DNA from: Hydractinia symbiolongicarpus | Lineage: Eukaryota > Cnidaria > Hydrozoa > Anthoathecata > Hydractiniidae | Reading direction: 5' to 3' | DNA length: 64,000 nucleotides | Assembly: GCF_029227915.1 (NCBI RefSeq) | Contig: NC_079876.1 | Location: 35,943,828 to 36,007,827 of the forward strand | Shown: positions 6,953 to 18,160 of the stretch, piece by piece | How positions within the stretch are numbered: the first letter of the stretch is position 1 | Layout of the letters: each line of letters begins with the position of its first letter | Notes under the pieces: generated by a model | Told to the model about the DNA's origin: nothing | What the model saw: the letters and a program-made list of their open reading frames with translations, nothing else | Databases searched by the model: none | Program-made: the position numbers and the translations under genes

Positions 6953-9452
6953 CTAACATCCGCCTTTTCCTATCTCTGTTTTCACTAACAAATCCAAAAT
7001 TGCAAAGTCACTTTCAGAAGCCTTATTGGTTACTGGTACAATTGATGACGTCTCCTTTATTATCTGACTGGGGCTCCAGTACTTTCCTCCAGGCAGTTGA
7101 TCCTTACATTGACGCTCTAAGATGATGAGAATTGCATGGCAAATAATATCAAGGGCTTGCTGTGTTAGAATATCCAATTCATCATCACCTGTATCCTCAA
7201 ATAGCTTGATAAATAATTCATCTTTGTTGTGCACAATAATACCATCCTCTTGGAAAATATGACTGCCAGATAGAAGTGATGAACAATTGTTGCAGAGTGC
7301 AGATAGTTTGACTTTAAGTTGTAACAGGTATGGATTTATTTCGAGGATACTTTCACAAGACTCTATTAATCGCCACAATGGACCAGTCAATAATTTATCA
7401 ATAATGCCAAGTTAAGAAACAACTTATTTGATACGTCTTCATTTACAGCTTTCAGTAAATTATTAGGATCAGGCCATGATGAAAGAAAAGATACGACTGC
7501 ATCACGATGGTAATATAATGCAGCAGCGTTATAAAACAATATGTAAAAACGATTTCCAATAAATGGTACAAAGTAAGATTTCTGATTGCGACCAGCTAAA
7601 AACGAGTTAAAATACGATGCTACTCCACATTCGTCACTTCCACGCACATGAAAAGCTTTACAAGCTGTACGCACTAATCTAGAAGCAGAAGATTCTTTTG
7701 CACTATTGAAGGCAAATACTGTTTCATAGTCATCACAGAGGACCATTCTCTCAAATGAATGCAGAACTTTATCTGCCTCTGAGGCAAAATTTGCCAGAAG
7801 ATGTAATTTGCAAAAGAAATTTCCCATATCGGTCATGTCCGTTTTTTGTGTTTCGCTTAAATAATTCCAGTTTTCTACAACATTTGGTAATAATTTTTCC
7901 CTTAAAGATTTCAGTTGTGAGTTAAATAAAGGATTAATAGGGCCAAGATCCGACATTGTAGATTTGATTGATGTGACAAGCCGGGAAAAATTTGCATCCT
8001 TGTCACATTCTTTCAGAATGTCACACATGTCATCAATTGTGTCAGTAAAATTTTTCATTACTGTTGCCGCATCGCCACCTGCAACTTCTGATAATCCAAA
8101 TGTTAAAGTTTTTCCTTTCGATGTTGTAATCTGAAAATTTTGATAATGTTTATGGTATTTTGATGTACCATCTCCATGTAAACAATTACCAAACGCCTCC
8201 TTGTCATTATCAATCATTGCTTCTGCAACCTGTAATTGTGCTAAAATTAATGCTTCTTGCATTAAATGACTTTTTAAACCTTGTGAAGGCAACCTGTCAA
8301 CCCTTTTTTTTGCAAGTTTTTCAAGTACAACCTTGATCACATCATTTACCTTTCCCATGCTGACATTCAAGGAAAGTATTTCCATAACAACTTCTCTTAT
8401 TTCGTCTGAATAACGTCCACCTTCAAATGTTACAATTTCATTGTCGTTTAATAACGAAACGAGCATTTGCAAATCACGATTTTCTTCAGTAAGTTGCTTC
8501 ATGTTTGTACAGAGTTTGTCATAATCACTTTTTAAACACTTCATATCATTCACTTCTTTGTGGTCAATCAATTTTTTCTGGTTTTCAATTTTTAACAACA
8601 AACTGTGCGTCTTTCTTTTCAGTTTTGCTTTCTCATTCCGCAGATCATCAACTATAGTTTCACTGTTTTCTAATTTATCATTGAGTCTGTTCAAGTTTAC
8701 TTTCATGTCATCCAACTCAACACTTTTATTCTCAGTACCAGATATCAATTAAGCTATTTCTGATTCCATTTTATTAATTTTATCATCTCTGTTTTTAATT
8801 TTCTTTGATAAATTTCTCAATTTATCTGCCCTCGCTTTGCTATTATCTTTAAATTTCAATTCCACATTTCTAAGTTTTTCCTCTACTTCAAGATAATTGT
8901 TCTTTATACGACGATATTCTGCTGTCAACTTATTTTCATCCTTCATTGCTACAAATAACTCGTTACTAAGTTACTTAACCTCTTCGACTTGTGTGTTGTA
9001 TTGAATTTCTAATTCTTGAAAATTTTCGCACTTTCTTTTTAAACTTTTGTTTTCCTCCTTTAATTGTTTCATTTTCTCTTTAAACAAAACTTCATTTCTA
9101 GAACTAGCCGCATCAATAGATCGCTGATGTGGGGTAATTTGCACTGGAACACTAAACTCAGCTTCCAACAAAGTTTCTATAGCAGAATTAGCTTTCCTTT
9201 TTTTCAGACCATTTACTTTCTCTACTAGTCTTTTAACTTTTGTATATAACGCTTTTTCTGGACATGTTATTTCAACACCAAGTAAAACAAATCCATCACT
9301 TACTTCTTTAATGCTTTTTCATTCAATGAAGAAAAAAGATCATAAACTTGTTTATTTTTAATACTCATTTTTAAAGCTGAAAATATATCAAGCGAAACTG
9401 CACTAATAATTTTATTGTCTAACATAAGCTGCAAAACTTTCAACCAATGCAT
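6953..9452 (-). pseudogene. Decayed coiled-coil, transposase-like gene
   Basis: A single minus-strand reading frame can be followed from an ATG at 9452. An N-terminal helical part is followed by a long coiled coil (9171 to about 8450), then a globular domain with LHGDGTSKYHKHYQ, GLSEVAGGDAATVMKN, FFCKLHLLANFA and GNRFYILFYNAAALYYH. The frame is broken by a shift near 9305, in-frame TAA codons at 8971-8973 and 8749-8751, and a shift near 7400, after which LLTGPLWRLIES continues to 6953. The end looks cut short, next to the virus-like element's border. I recall this as a multicopy animal family of unknown function, possibly an RNase H-fold transposase; the Asp in GDGTSK could be catalytic. Dead copy. 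Confidence 0.55.
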
Positions 9453-10626
9453 ATTATTTTTAAAATACCATTCCTACCTAGACTGTGTATTATCTGCCTT
9501 TCTAGTTTACGTCAGCAATTATGATATAGCTATACATACTAAACAATGGAATATTTACAAAAATAACATTATATAATCATTATCTCTTCAATTATTATCT
9601 AAATCTTGCTTTTTAAAACAGTATAAGCTAGCTATAAAGTAACCTACTCTGACTCTTAGCTAACTTTAGGCCTGGAAAGTTGGAAGAGAGACGTTTTTGT
9701 AAAAAAGAATAATGGTAAACAGTAAACAGTTTGCAAGAACTGAGTGGGTAACAAATTGGTATCTGGAATCAACAAATTTCCAAGCCTAATACTTTAAGTG
9801 TTTAAAAACCAAATCACACTAGTAGTAAGCAAAATATACCTTTATCTATTAACCACACAGTGGTATGGAATAATTAAACACAACATCACACACTCCATCT
9901 TCTGGTCCACTACTTCGGCTAATATATATATAGCTAGGTAGCTAGCTAGCTTTGGTGCTTTAGTTTAGTAGCTGTGTCTAATGTTAACTGGAATATCTAG
10001 CACATAGCCATGATTAATAGCCATCATTCCAAGACTATATAATAAAATAAAATAAATAAAAAGTCGAAATTCGTTGTTGCACTGCAGCAAGTTACATAGA
10101 ACTTTAAGACGGGGGTTCGATATAAACAAAAAATGCTTTTTCTCCAGATTTGTCATGCAGGAAAGTTAGGAATAAGAATAGAAATTGAAAGTATATTTTT
10201 AATATAAACTAATTTCAAGTGAGACTACCTGATACGTCATGCACTTTCCTCTGTTTGCGCCAAGTTTACATTTCCCTCGTCGAAATCTGAATACACTGTT
10301 GGTCGTTTAAACAAGTCTCATTCAAAAAAACAAATTTAAGGTACTTAACAATCACTATCTGCCCATACACCATCTGTCTTAAGCGAAATAGGTGCCGAAT
10401 TCGACGATTTAAAATAAGTGCCATCACGCGCAATAACAAAATACGCGTTGCCGTGTGCCAGCTTGTTTTAAGCTGAATTTCCGAACACGGCAAAAAGTCA
10501 CGTGACTGAACAGCCTACTTAACGTGGCCGATTCGCTTTTTTCTTTATCTGTAGAAGGATTTGTAAGCAAATGAAACAAGTTAAACTATTATAAACTTCG
10601 TTTTCATTGTTTGGTTTATTCAATCA
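9453..10626. other. Non-coding stretch without recognised features
   Basis: AT-rich sequence between the decayed gene and the first Helitron. It contains short TAGCTAGC-rich runs near 9930-9960. I see no convincing gene, hairpin or repeat boundary. Confidence 0.5.
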
Positions 10627-11370
10627 TCTATATAATAATACGCCAGTTCCGTGTGTCTGTCTGTCACTTTTGCAAAGTGGATTATATTCTTTACAATTTT
10701 CTTTAACAAATTCTATAAAACATCGCCTATAAAATTGTTCTGTAATGTACCAAACTTTAACGTTTAAATAGTATTGACGTCAAAGGAAAGTTAATTAAGA
10801 TTAGTGAAGCCATTACAGTGCTCTTAAAACTTTGAGGCCAAATAACTTGGAAACGAGATGGTGACGTCAATGATTTTTCACCGCGTGGGTAACCAGGGAC
10901 CACCTGGGACCAGTTTGGGTAAGTTTCCCAAACCTAGGTCCCCAAATCTGTGTCGGAATAGACGGGCTGATGACGTCATCAAAAAACCTTTAAACTCTAA
11001 TATCTCTGCAACCGTTCGTCAAAAGTACATGATCCTATACATTTTCTTGATCAGCGTTTCAGGATCTATACGAGGAAGGCAACAGGTGTATAAATTTCAA
11101 AAAAAAATGTTTTGTGTTTTCACGGGCCTTTGCTGACGTCAGCACAATTTTTAAATCCTTATATCTGCTTTTGCGTTCCTCGAAAACATATCATCCTACA
11201 CATTATTTTAATCAGCGTTTCAACCTCTACACATTACAATAAAAGAATAAAATAAATCTTTCTAATTTTATTGGGATCTTCACTGCTGCCTTCAGCAAAA
11301 CATCTAAAACAACCTATTTTTCCATTGCCCATCTGCCTAAGTGGATTTCTCCACGGGCCTTATCGACTAG
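10627..11370 (+). mobile_element. Non-autonomous Helitron 1 (first of a four-element tandem array)
   Basis: The element begins TCTATATAATAATACG after an A. It ends with the hairpin GTGGATTTCTCCAC (11341-11354), then about 12 bases, then CTAG followed by T. These are standard Helitron marks: 5' TC, 3' hairpin plus CTRR, insertion between A and T, no inverted repeats and no duplication. The interior is non-coding and matches elements 3, 4 and 5, including a conserved block around GGGACCACCTGGGACC. It carries four TGACGTCA palindromes (10775, 10862, 10971, 11134). It needs Rep/helicase in trans. Confidence 0.8.
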
Positions 11371-13810
11371 TCTCTTATAATAATACGGAGAGTGTGTCTG
11401 TGTGTCTGTAACAGGCAAAGTTGATATCGTCATTTTCCTTTGATGTTGCCGAAAAAAATCTTTGATGTTGCCGAAAAAAATATGTCTTCTTTGTCGTGAA
11501 AAGCCGCGAGTTTTGTGTGGTTTGTTAAATGAAGTTCTAGCACAAAGTAACGGAAATTGTGTTTGCAAAAAAGATGGCTGTCCTTTTTAAGCATTTGTCT
11601 TCTCTTGCCTTCAAAATAAATCTTTACAAAAGCATTTAAAAAGGGGCATGGTATATAAATGAAGTATAGAAAAGTTTCTGTAAGGTTTGTTTATGTTTTT
11701 TAAAGTTTTGATGATATTATTGATGCGAGACATGTTTGTTAGCTAGCATCAACCACACCAACAACAACTAGCTATGTAGCTAGGAATTTATAAATATGTA
11801 GCCATGTTCTTTATACCTAGCTAAGTCTCCAGTTTATATTTAAGTGACCAGCTATTAGCTGCTGTAGCTACCTTATGTTAGCTTCAGTTTTATGTTGCTT
11901 TTTACATGTAAGCTAATCTTAGTGGTCTTTGCTAAGAATGTGACTGTAACTTATTTTAATTGACATTTTAAGCTTAAATTAACAAGCCACAACAACTTTT
12001 AAAAAAGTATTACATAATATTTAAGAAGAGTTTAAGGACTGTTTTTAAGCAAAAAATGTATTTTTCACAATTTGTGTATGCAAATAATGTATTTTTCACA
12101 TTTTGTGTAACTAAACTTATATACATCGCTTACATGCAATATGACGAAACGATTTTTATTTAACATGTAGTAATTCTGGTACCTTAAGTGTAGTGATTTT
12201 TGTTGTTCTAGATGTTCTGACTAAAATGTTTTTGTTTATGGCATTTTTTCTCAATTAAGAAAAGTTTCAACTTTTTTGAGGGAGTACAACACCGAAAAAA
12301 CTTGTGTTTTTTTATATTTTGTATAAATTCTTACCGGGCAGGACTCTGTACAACATACCGAAATGACTGATCCCTCTCTATTTATAAATTTGATGCGTTC
12401 CAAATCACAGTTTTTTGAAATTTTGGGTAATATTTAATGAGTACAAGATGCAAATACTGATTTTTGTTGAATCAGAAGTATTTCCTACAACCATTCTTTT
12501 TTTACACTTTTGTGGAGAAAAAGTGTATGCAATATCATCAGAATAACTGATTTTGTTGCAAACTGTTTTTCTTTTTCACATTTTGGATTGAAATATTGTT
12601 ATAAAGCAAAATAATTAAATTCTGCAAACTTTGATTTTGTCGTTCACCTCTCATCTTTTATATTTTGATTAAACTTTTGAGGAAAACCATAGGAATTATT
12701 TAGAATTTGTATTTTGTGTTGCAAATTTAGTGCAAAAATTTAACTGTTGTGAGGGAGGACCATATGCAATTATATATACTAAAAATAATAATTTGATATT
12801 CTACAAGTTGTATTTTTGTATGCACTTAAATGACTGCTTTTTCTGAGTTGAATTTGATGGGTTTCATATCAATTTTGTGGAAGATTTTATGGCTGAAGAC
12901 AATATAGAACATGCCAATTGAACTGATTTTTGTTCATATTTTGATTTGCTCCTCATAAACCTTTGTGTTCTACATTTATTGTAAACTTTTGTGAGGAAGG
13001 ACCATATATATATACAATGTTTTCAAAATAATGATTTTTGTTGATTTGAAATTTACTCCTTGCTCATTGCTTTTTCGACATTTCAGGTTAAAATGTTTGG
13101 TAAAGTCAGTACGGATCATTAGACAAAAAATTGTTTTGTTAACCGGTTAATTTTTACATTTTGTGCATATCTTTGCGGGAGAGGATGGTATGCAACCGAA
13201 TAAATGATTTTTCAAAGTTTAACTTATTGTTTTTAGGTGTTTTGTGTTTGTTTAAGTTTGGCTTTTTGATATTGTTCAGGTTGTATTGTTGTATAAGCAT
13301 TTAGGGAAAAGACAATGTTTAAAATGCGTAAAGAACTTATTTCATAGATCTGCGCTTACTGTTGCAAGCCTTTCTTTTCGACACTTCAGATTAAAATATT
13401 GAAGGTTTTCAACATAATCACATAATAAGATGTATACATATTTGAGATATGTGTTATTTCTGACATTATTATTATCGTTGTCGTAACTGTCTGGTTTGTG
13501 ACTGTCAATGTTGTAACTTTCTACTAACTAGATTTTACACCTTGCACGCCATTGTTTTTCATATTTTGTCTGAAGTTTTGTTGGGAGGATTTCATGCGAT
13601 TTGACATTTGATATTTTGTGTTAGATTTTAAGAACTTTTTTGTTAAATTATGACTTATATACTTTCTTTTTATGCATTTTTAGATTATTTTTTTTAGTAA
13701 AAGGCATGTTCAATATACTGAAATATTTGCTGATGTCATCAAAATTCAAATGACAGAACTGAAATTGTTTTTCTGCCTAAGTGGATTTTTTCACGGGCCT
13801 AATCGACTAG
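11371..13810 (+). mobile_element. Long non-autonomous Helitron 2
   Basis: It starts TCTCTTATAATAATACGG directly at the CTAG of element 1 and ends with a hairpin-like GTGGATTTTTTCAC (13781) and CTAG at 13807-13810. At about 2.4 kb it is longer than its neighbours. From about 12040 to 13720 it is filled with a degenerate repeat of roughly 100-150 bp whose recurring core resembles ATTTTGTG, then a G-rich GAGG(A)GGACC-like motif, then a TGCAATAT-like motif and TGATTTTTGTTGA. No coding region is visible. Related long elements lie at 18627-21124 and, reversed, at 30373-32780. Confidence 0.75.
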
Positions 13811-14531
13811 TCTATATAATAATACGCCAGTTCTGTCTGTGACTTTTGCAAAGTGGATAAAATTTCTTTGATAAAGTCTATAAAACATCGCCTATAAATT
13901 TGTTCTGTAAATTAGCAAACTTTGACGTTAGAGCAATATTGACGTCAAAGGAAAGTATATTAAGATTAGTGAAGCCATTGCATTGCACTTTTAAATTTAA
14001 GGCTAAATAACTTGGAAACGGTTGGAAATAACTGACGTCATCTCCTGCGTGGGTAACTAGGGACGACCTGGGACCAATTTGAGTAATTTTCCAAACCTGG
14101 GTCCCCAAATACGTTTCGGAATGAACGGGTTTATGACGTCATCAAAAAACCTTTAAACCACAATATTTCCATAACCGTTGGTCAAAAGTACAGGATCCTA
14201 TACATTTCTTGATCAGCGTTTCAAGAGCTATAACATGAAGGCAACGGGTATACAAATTTCAAAAAAATAATTTTCTGTACTTTTATTAGGGACTTTGCTG
14301 ATGTCAGCAAAATTTTTAAACTCGTAAATCTCATTAACCATTCATCAAAAGCACGTGATTACATACATTTTCTTGATCAGTGCTTTAAGGTCTACACAAT
14401 AAAGGCAGCGTAAAAACTAGGTTCTAATTTTTTTTTGCAGATGGGTTGCTGACGTCATCAAAATTCATATGACACTCATTTTTCATTTTTATCCTGCTTC
14501 AGTGGATTTTTCCACGGGTTTTATCGACTAG
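13811..14531 (+). mobile_element. Non-autonomous Helitron 3
   Basis: It starts TCTATATAATAATACGCC at the CTAG of element 2. It ends with hairpin GTGGATTTTTCCAC (14502-14515) and CTAG (14528-14531). The interior matches elements 1, 4 and 5 and holds four TGACGTCA palindromes (13940, 14033, 14134, 14450). No coding sequence. Confidence 0.8.
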
Positions 14532-15274
14532 TCTATGTAATAATACGCCGGTTCCGTGTCTCTGTGACAGGCAAAGTGCAAGTGCTCATTTTCCTTTGAT
14601 GTTACCGAAATATGCATGTTTAATATGTTAAATTTTATGACGTTACGGCGCGACGTCAATAGCACTACTTTAACGTCAATGTCCTATATTAAATTAATGA
14701 AGCCATTACAATGCACTTAAAACTTTGAGGCCAAATAACTTGGAAACGAGGTGGTGACGTCAATGTTTTTTCACCGCGTGGGTAACTAGGGACCACCTAG
14801 GACCAATTTGGGTAATTTTCCCAAACCTGGGTCCATGGAATCCGTTTCGGAATGGACGGGTTGATGACGTCATCAAAAAACCTTCAAACCCCAATATCTC
14901 TGCAACCGTTTACCCAAAGTACATGATCCTATACATTTTCTTAATCAGTGTTTCAAGATCTATACGATGAAGGCAACAGGTACACAAATTTCTCAAAAAA
15001 TATTTTGGGTTTTGACGGGTCATTGCTGATGTTGACGGGTCATTGCTGACTTTTAATCCCTGACATCTCCTTAGGCGTTCGTCGAGAACATATGATCCTG
15101 TACATTAATTATTGTGACCAGCGTTTCAACCTCTGCACATTACAGACAAAGAATAAACAGATTTCGCGAATTTTCTTATCTGCGCTACACTGCTGCCGTC
15201 AGCAAAACATCTAAAGCAACTTTTTTTATTGATTTTTTGCCTAAGTGGATTTCTCCACGGGCTTTATCGACTAA
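14532..15274 (+). mobile_element. Non-autonomous Helitron 4 (last of the tandem array)
   Basis: It starts TCTATGTAATAATACGCC at the CTAG of element 3. It ends with hairpin GTGGATTTCTCCAC (15245-15258) and CTAA followed by T, still within the CTRR rule. The interior matches elements 1, 3 and 5. Two full TGACGTCA sites (14755, 14865) and two decayed ones remain. Confidence 0.8.
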
Positions 15275-15660
15275 TTGTTATTAATAATAAAATAACAGTA
15301 AAAATAATAATTAATAATGCTTTGCTCTACCATTCACCTATGATTCACCTGGATTTGAACCAGCATCAAGCATGTTAATAAATACATCCTTCAAAAAGCA
15401 AAAATTTTCAGAAAGGTAATTGTTGCAGTTCTACAAGAATTGTACTTTGATATACAATATCTGCAGCATACCGTAAAAAATAACAAATTTTCGCACTAAA
15501 ATGAGCGAAAAATTTGTAAATCACATTTACAAAACATTTTCTTAAAAGAACAAATCTATATACCACTCACCCTGTTTTATTCGTACACTGTATCTTGATT
15601 TTTTATAAAAAAGCAACAACTCTGAATAAAAGTTAGTTTCGGACGGAAGATGTTGCCTAA
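15275..15660. other. Non-coding spacer
   Basis: AT-rich spacer between the Helitron array and a Harbinger fragment. One tRNA T-arm-like sequence (GGTTCAAATCC on the minus strand near 15355) is present, without a foldable tRNA around it. Confidence 0.4.
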
Positions 15661-16130
15661 AGCCGCTTGTACACGATCAAATTTTATATGACATATAATA
15701 TATGATCATTATAAACCACCTGCTCGTCTCATCATATGGACTGGTATTACACGATCATACATTGTGCATCAAATTTTACTTTCACTTCTTTTTCTTTATC
15801 AACATGAGCGACGAGGAACTTGCCGCCACTGCTGTAATAACTGCAGTTGTCTCAAATAAAGAAAAAAAAGAAAGTATTTGGTTAGGCGGAGACAGAGTAC
15901 ACGGTCACAACTCCATCTTTATGAGACTTGGATTACGGTTTCGCGTTTAGAAGAGCAGAAGGACTAAGAATTACTTGCAAATGACGGCAGAAGGTTTTGA
16001 CGAAATTCTTGCGCTTGTTGAAAAAATTTGTCTGTGTCGATTTTAGATTTTCTTCCTGCAATGTTTTTCTCCTAAATATTTCCTCGCTCTTCTGTATGCT
16101 TGTATCATATTTACATAACGCGTTATACGG
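15661..16130 (+). mobile_element. PIF/Harbinger fragment with remnant of transposase N-terminus
   Basis: The left end, AGCCGCTTGTACACGATC, follows TAA, the usual target of PIF/Harbinger elements. The sequence then matches the complete element at 60082-60717. An ORF from 15804 begins MSDEELAATAVITAVVSN and degrades after about 49 codons. Beyond the stop, another frame gives NYLQMTAEGFDEILALVEKI, which resembles the start of the HARBI1-type transposase core. The right inverted repeat is missing, so this is a truncated copy. The end coordinate is approximate. Confidence 0.6.
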
Positions 16131-16169
16131 TCTCGTAATACAATAGGGAATACAATTATGTAGCCTATT

Positions 16170-16560
16170 TTAAATTTCCTATAATAAATTTATTCGTACG
16201 ACGACGACTGAGTCCTTTGGGTTCAGCACGGATAATGCACACTTTTTCAGAGAGACAAAGGTCGCATCTTCTCGTTCCACATCTGTACAGGAATGCCCTT
16301 GTAGCGATGGTCCATGTCAGGTCAAAAGGAGTAGAAGTGTCCTTTAAATGCCATATAAACTTTCCCTGGTATTTCTTGTGTTTGAAGGACTTTACATGGT
16401 TCCTATAACGCGTTTTAAACTCGCCCTCACTGGCACCAAAATAGACAGATGTGCTCGTGTTCGTTTTTACTTCGGCTTTATATACAAGACATTATGTAAG
16501 GTTGATCGACAGTTGCATAAGCGATGTTCTTGACCAACTTTACTGTTCATCAGTGTCGAG
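16170..16560 (-). pseudogene. GIY-YIG endonuclease remnant of a Penelope-like element
   Basis: Read on the minus strand from about 16488, a frame of about 100 codons without a stop (and without Met) contains SVYFGASEGEFKTRYRNHVK, then SFKHKKYQGKF, FIWHLKDTSTPFDLTW and RRCDLCLSEK. This pattern of a Y-G-x-x-E-G-x-F-K-x-R-Y core, SF+H, and W-x-L-K-D followed by CxxC matches the GIY-YIG nuclease that ends Penelope-like retroelements. A C-x-C-R motif in another frame just upstream (16510-16530) fits the linker that precedes the nuclease. No reverse transcriptase is attached here. Confidence 0.6.
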
Positions 16561-16785
16561 TTGTGTTGCGTAATGATGTTTTGCTTGTTAGGAGTGCATG
16601 AATAACTGAGTTTTAAGGTGCTTGTGTTAAAAATCTTGTGAAGTTGGTGGTTTTTTTTAGAATATGTGTCCAATAGCTGTAACCTGATGAGTGCAGTTGG
16701 TGGTTCAAGCCCACCAGCACAAGCCTGGTAACTGGTTTTAATCCTGTAGTGAGAGAAAAGGCAATTGCAAACTCCTCTCACTATC

Positions 16786-16857
16786 GGACCGATAGCTCAA
16801 TTGGCAGAGCAGTGGGGCGCGAACCCAATGGTCGCTGGTTCAAATCCCGTTCGGTCC
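16786..16857 (+). tRNA. tRNA-like gene, probably a pseudo-tRNA or SINE head
   Basis: Seventy-two bases fold as a tRNA. The acceptor stem GGACCGA/TCGGTCC is perfect (7 bp) and the D stem GCTC/GAGC is perfect. The anticodon stem has 4 of 5 pairs, and the T arm (16834-16850) has one mismatch around the loop TTCAAAT. The anticodon loop reads GCGCGAA, so the anticodon would be GCG (arginine). Position 33 is C instead of the nearly universal T, and eukaryotes normally do not use a GCG arginine anticodon. A separate perfect T-arm-like hairpin lies 70 bp upstream (16699-16715). A functional tRNA is doubtful. Confidence 0.45.
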
Positions 16858-16986
16858 AAGTTTTTACTTTCGCCGATAGAGATCACCTCCACTTCTGAAA
16901 ATTGTATGACGTATATATGCCTTGTGCTGTATGCTACTACTGTTGTTCTACTACTGTTCCATAAATTGTACTGTTCTACTACTGTC

Positions 16987-18160
16987 CTATAATATGTATT
17001 TTATACCTTTTCGAAGTCCACCTTTACTTTTCTTTTGTCGCAGTTTGATTTTGTGTTTTGCAGTGATATCTTCAGCTAACGAAAATGCACGCACACGAAA
17101 GTAAAGTTTAACTTCTGTATTTTTCAACAATTGTACAGTCATTCTGTTAATATCAATTTCTCGTAAATGGGCAACATTGGTATGGTTTCGAAAAGTAAGT
17201 TCGGCTTCCATAAATATTCTCTGGCACTCAAATCTAACAACCGTAAGTCCACCCCGACTTTGTGCTTGAATCAACTCTTGATCAGTAGTGTTTTCAGCAA
17301 TAGTGTTCTCTCAGTTTGGTTTTCATGAAATTTGAAATTAGGGTTATTTTTTGCTTTCTTTAAAAATTTCTTACGACATACCCAGCTCCTTCAATTTCAT
17401 TATTTGTTATATTTTTTGGTTTAGTTGCCACAGTGTCAGGAGATCTTTTAAAGTGTGCGAGCAATTTGTCAGCTAATTGTGTTGCTAAAAGAGTGCTACT
17501 TGGTTTCCCCAAGTCAGGAAAGTAAATATCATGATTACTAGCTTTTTACTGAAAAAACTGGAATAAAATTTCTCAGCTTTTCCTGTTTCACTCAACTCAC
17601 TGTAGATCTTTCGTACATCTGTGTAAAGTGCTTGTGTTAACCACAAATTTGTAACACTTAATATTTATTCTTCTGAATTCATTGTAGCATGTGTTGTTTG
17701 ATAAATATTCTTGAGATTCAACAACCAAATCACTTAGAGTTGTGCTGTCTAATTCGATTGGGATATGCTGCTGCTCAGTGGTAACCTTTTCATAGAAACT
17801 TGAATGTTTACAAGTGCGACGGCGTGCGAGTCCTCTTTTGCTTTTACAAACTTTATCACAGTCATCACATTTAAAATTACCAGGGGTTAATACCTACAAA
17901 AACAAAAAGATATCGTTAATATTATATATTTTTATGTTGATTGTTATTTATTATTGTATATATAGCTAGCTATATTCAGGAATTTAATGTTGTTGTTCCA
18001 CGTAGAGAAGATTATTATGCGTTGAATATATTATTTATATTACCTGTCCGACATCCACAACATTTTTAGTCAAAAATTCTTCATCTAAAACATTATCGTC
18101 CAAAAAGTCTAGCAAGAAATCTAGAGTTTCTCCTGTAACGTAGTCTTCGCTCATCGCCAT
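16987..18160 (-). pseudogene. Decayed C2H2 zinc-finger gene with one intron
   Basis: Exon 1 (18160-18044) starts MAMSEDYVTGETLDFLLDFL and ends at a GT donor. The intron ends with a T-rich tract and AG. Exon 2 starts at 17893 with the splice in phase 0 and continues into KCDDCDKVCKSKRGLARRR, a C2H2 finger whose first His is replaced. Farther on, pieces of a conserved helical domain appear in shifting frames (LATQLADKLLAHFKRSPDT near 17450; the last 95 residues, with FRVRAFSLAEDITAKHK, at 17274-16987). Several frame changes and stops show decay. I recall this finger plus C-terminal domain as a multicopy family in cnidarians, perhaps carried by a transposon; the function is unknown. Confidence 0.5.

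Noticed and set aside
7387-9171. TAA read as a sense codon in the transposase-like gene
   Set aside because: The virus-like genes and other frames use TAA as a normal stop, and frameshifts also occur, so decay is the simpler explanation.
15330-15380. GGTTCAAATCC tRNA B-box-like sequence on the minus strand
   Set aside because: No acceptor or D stem can be folded around it; treated as chance or an old SINE scrap.
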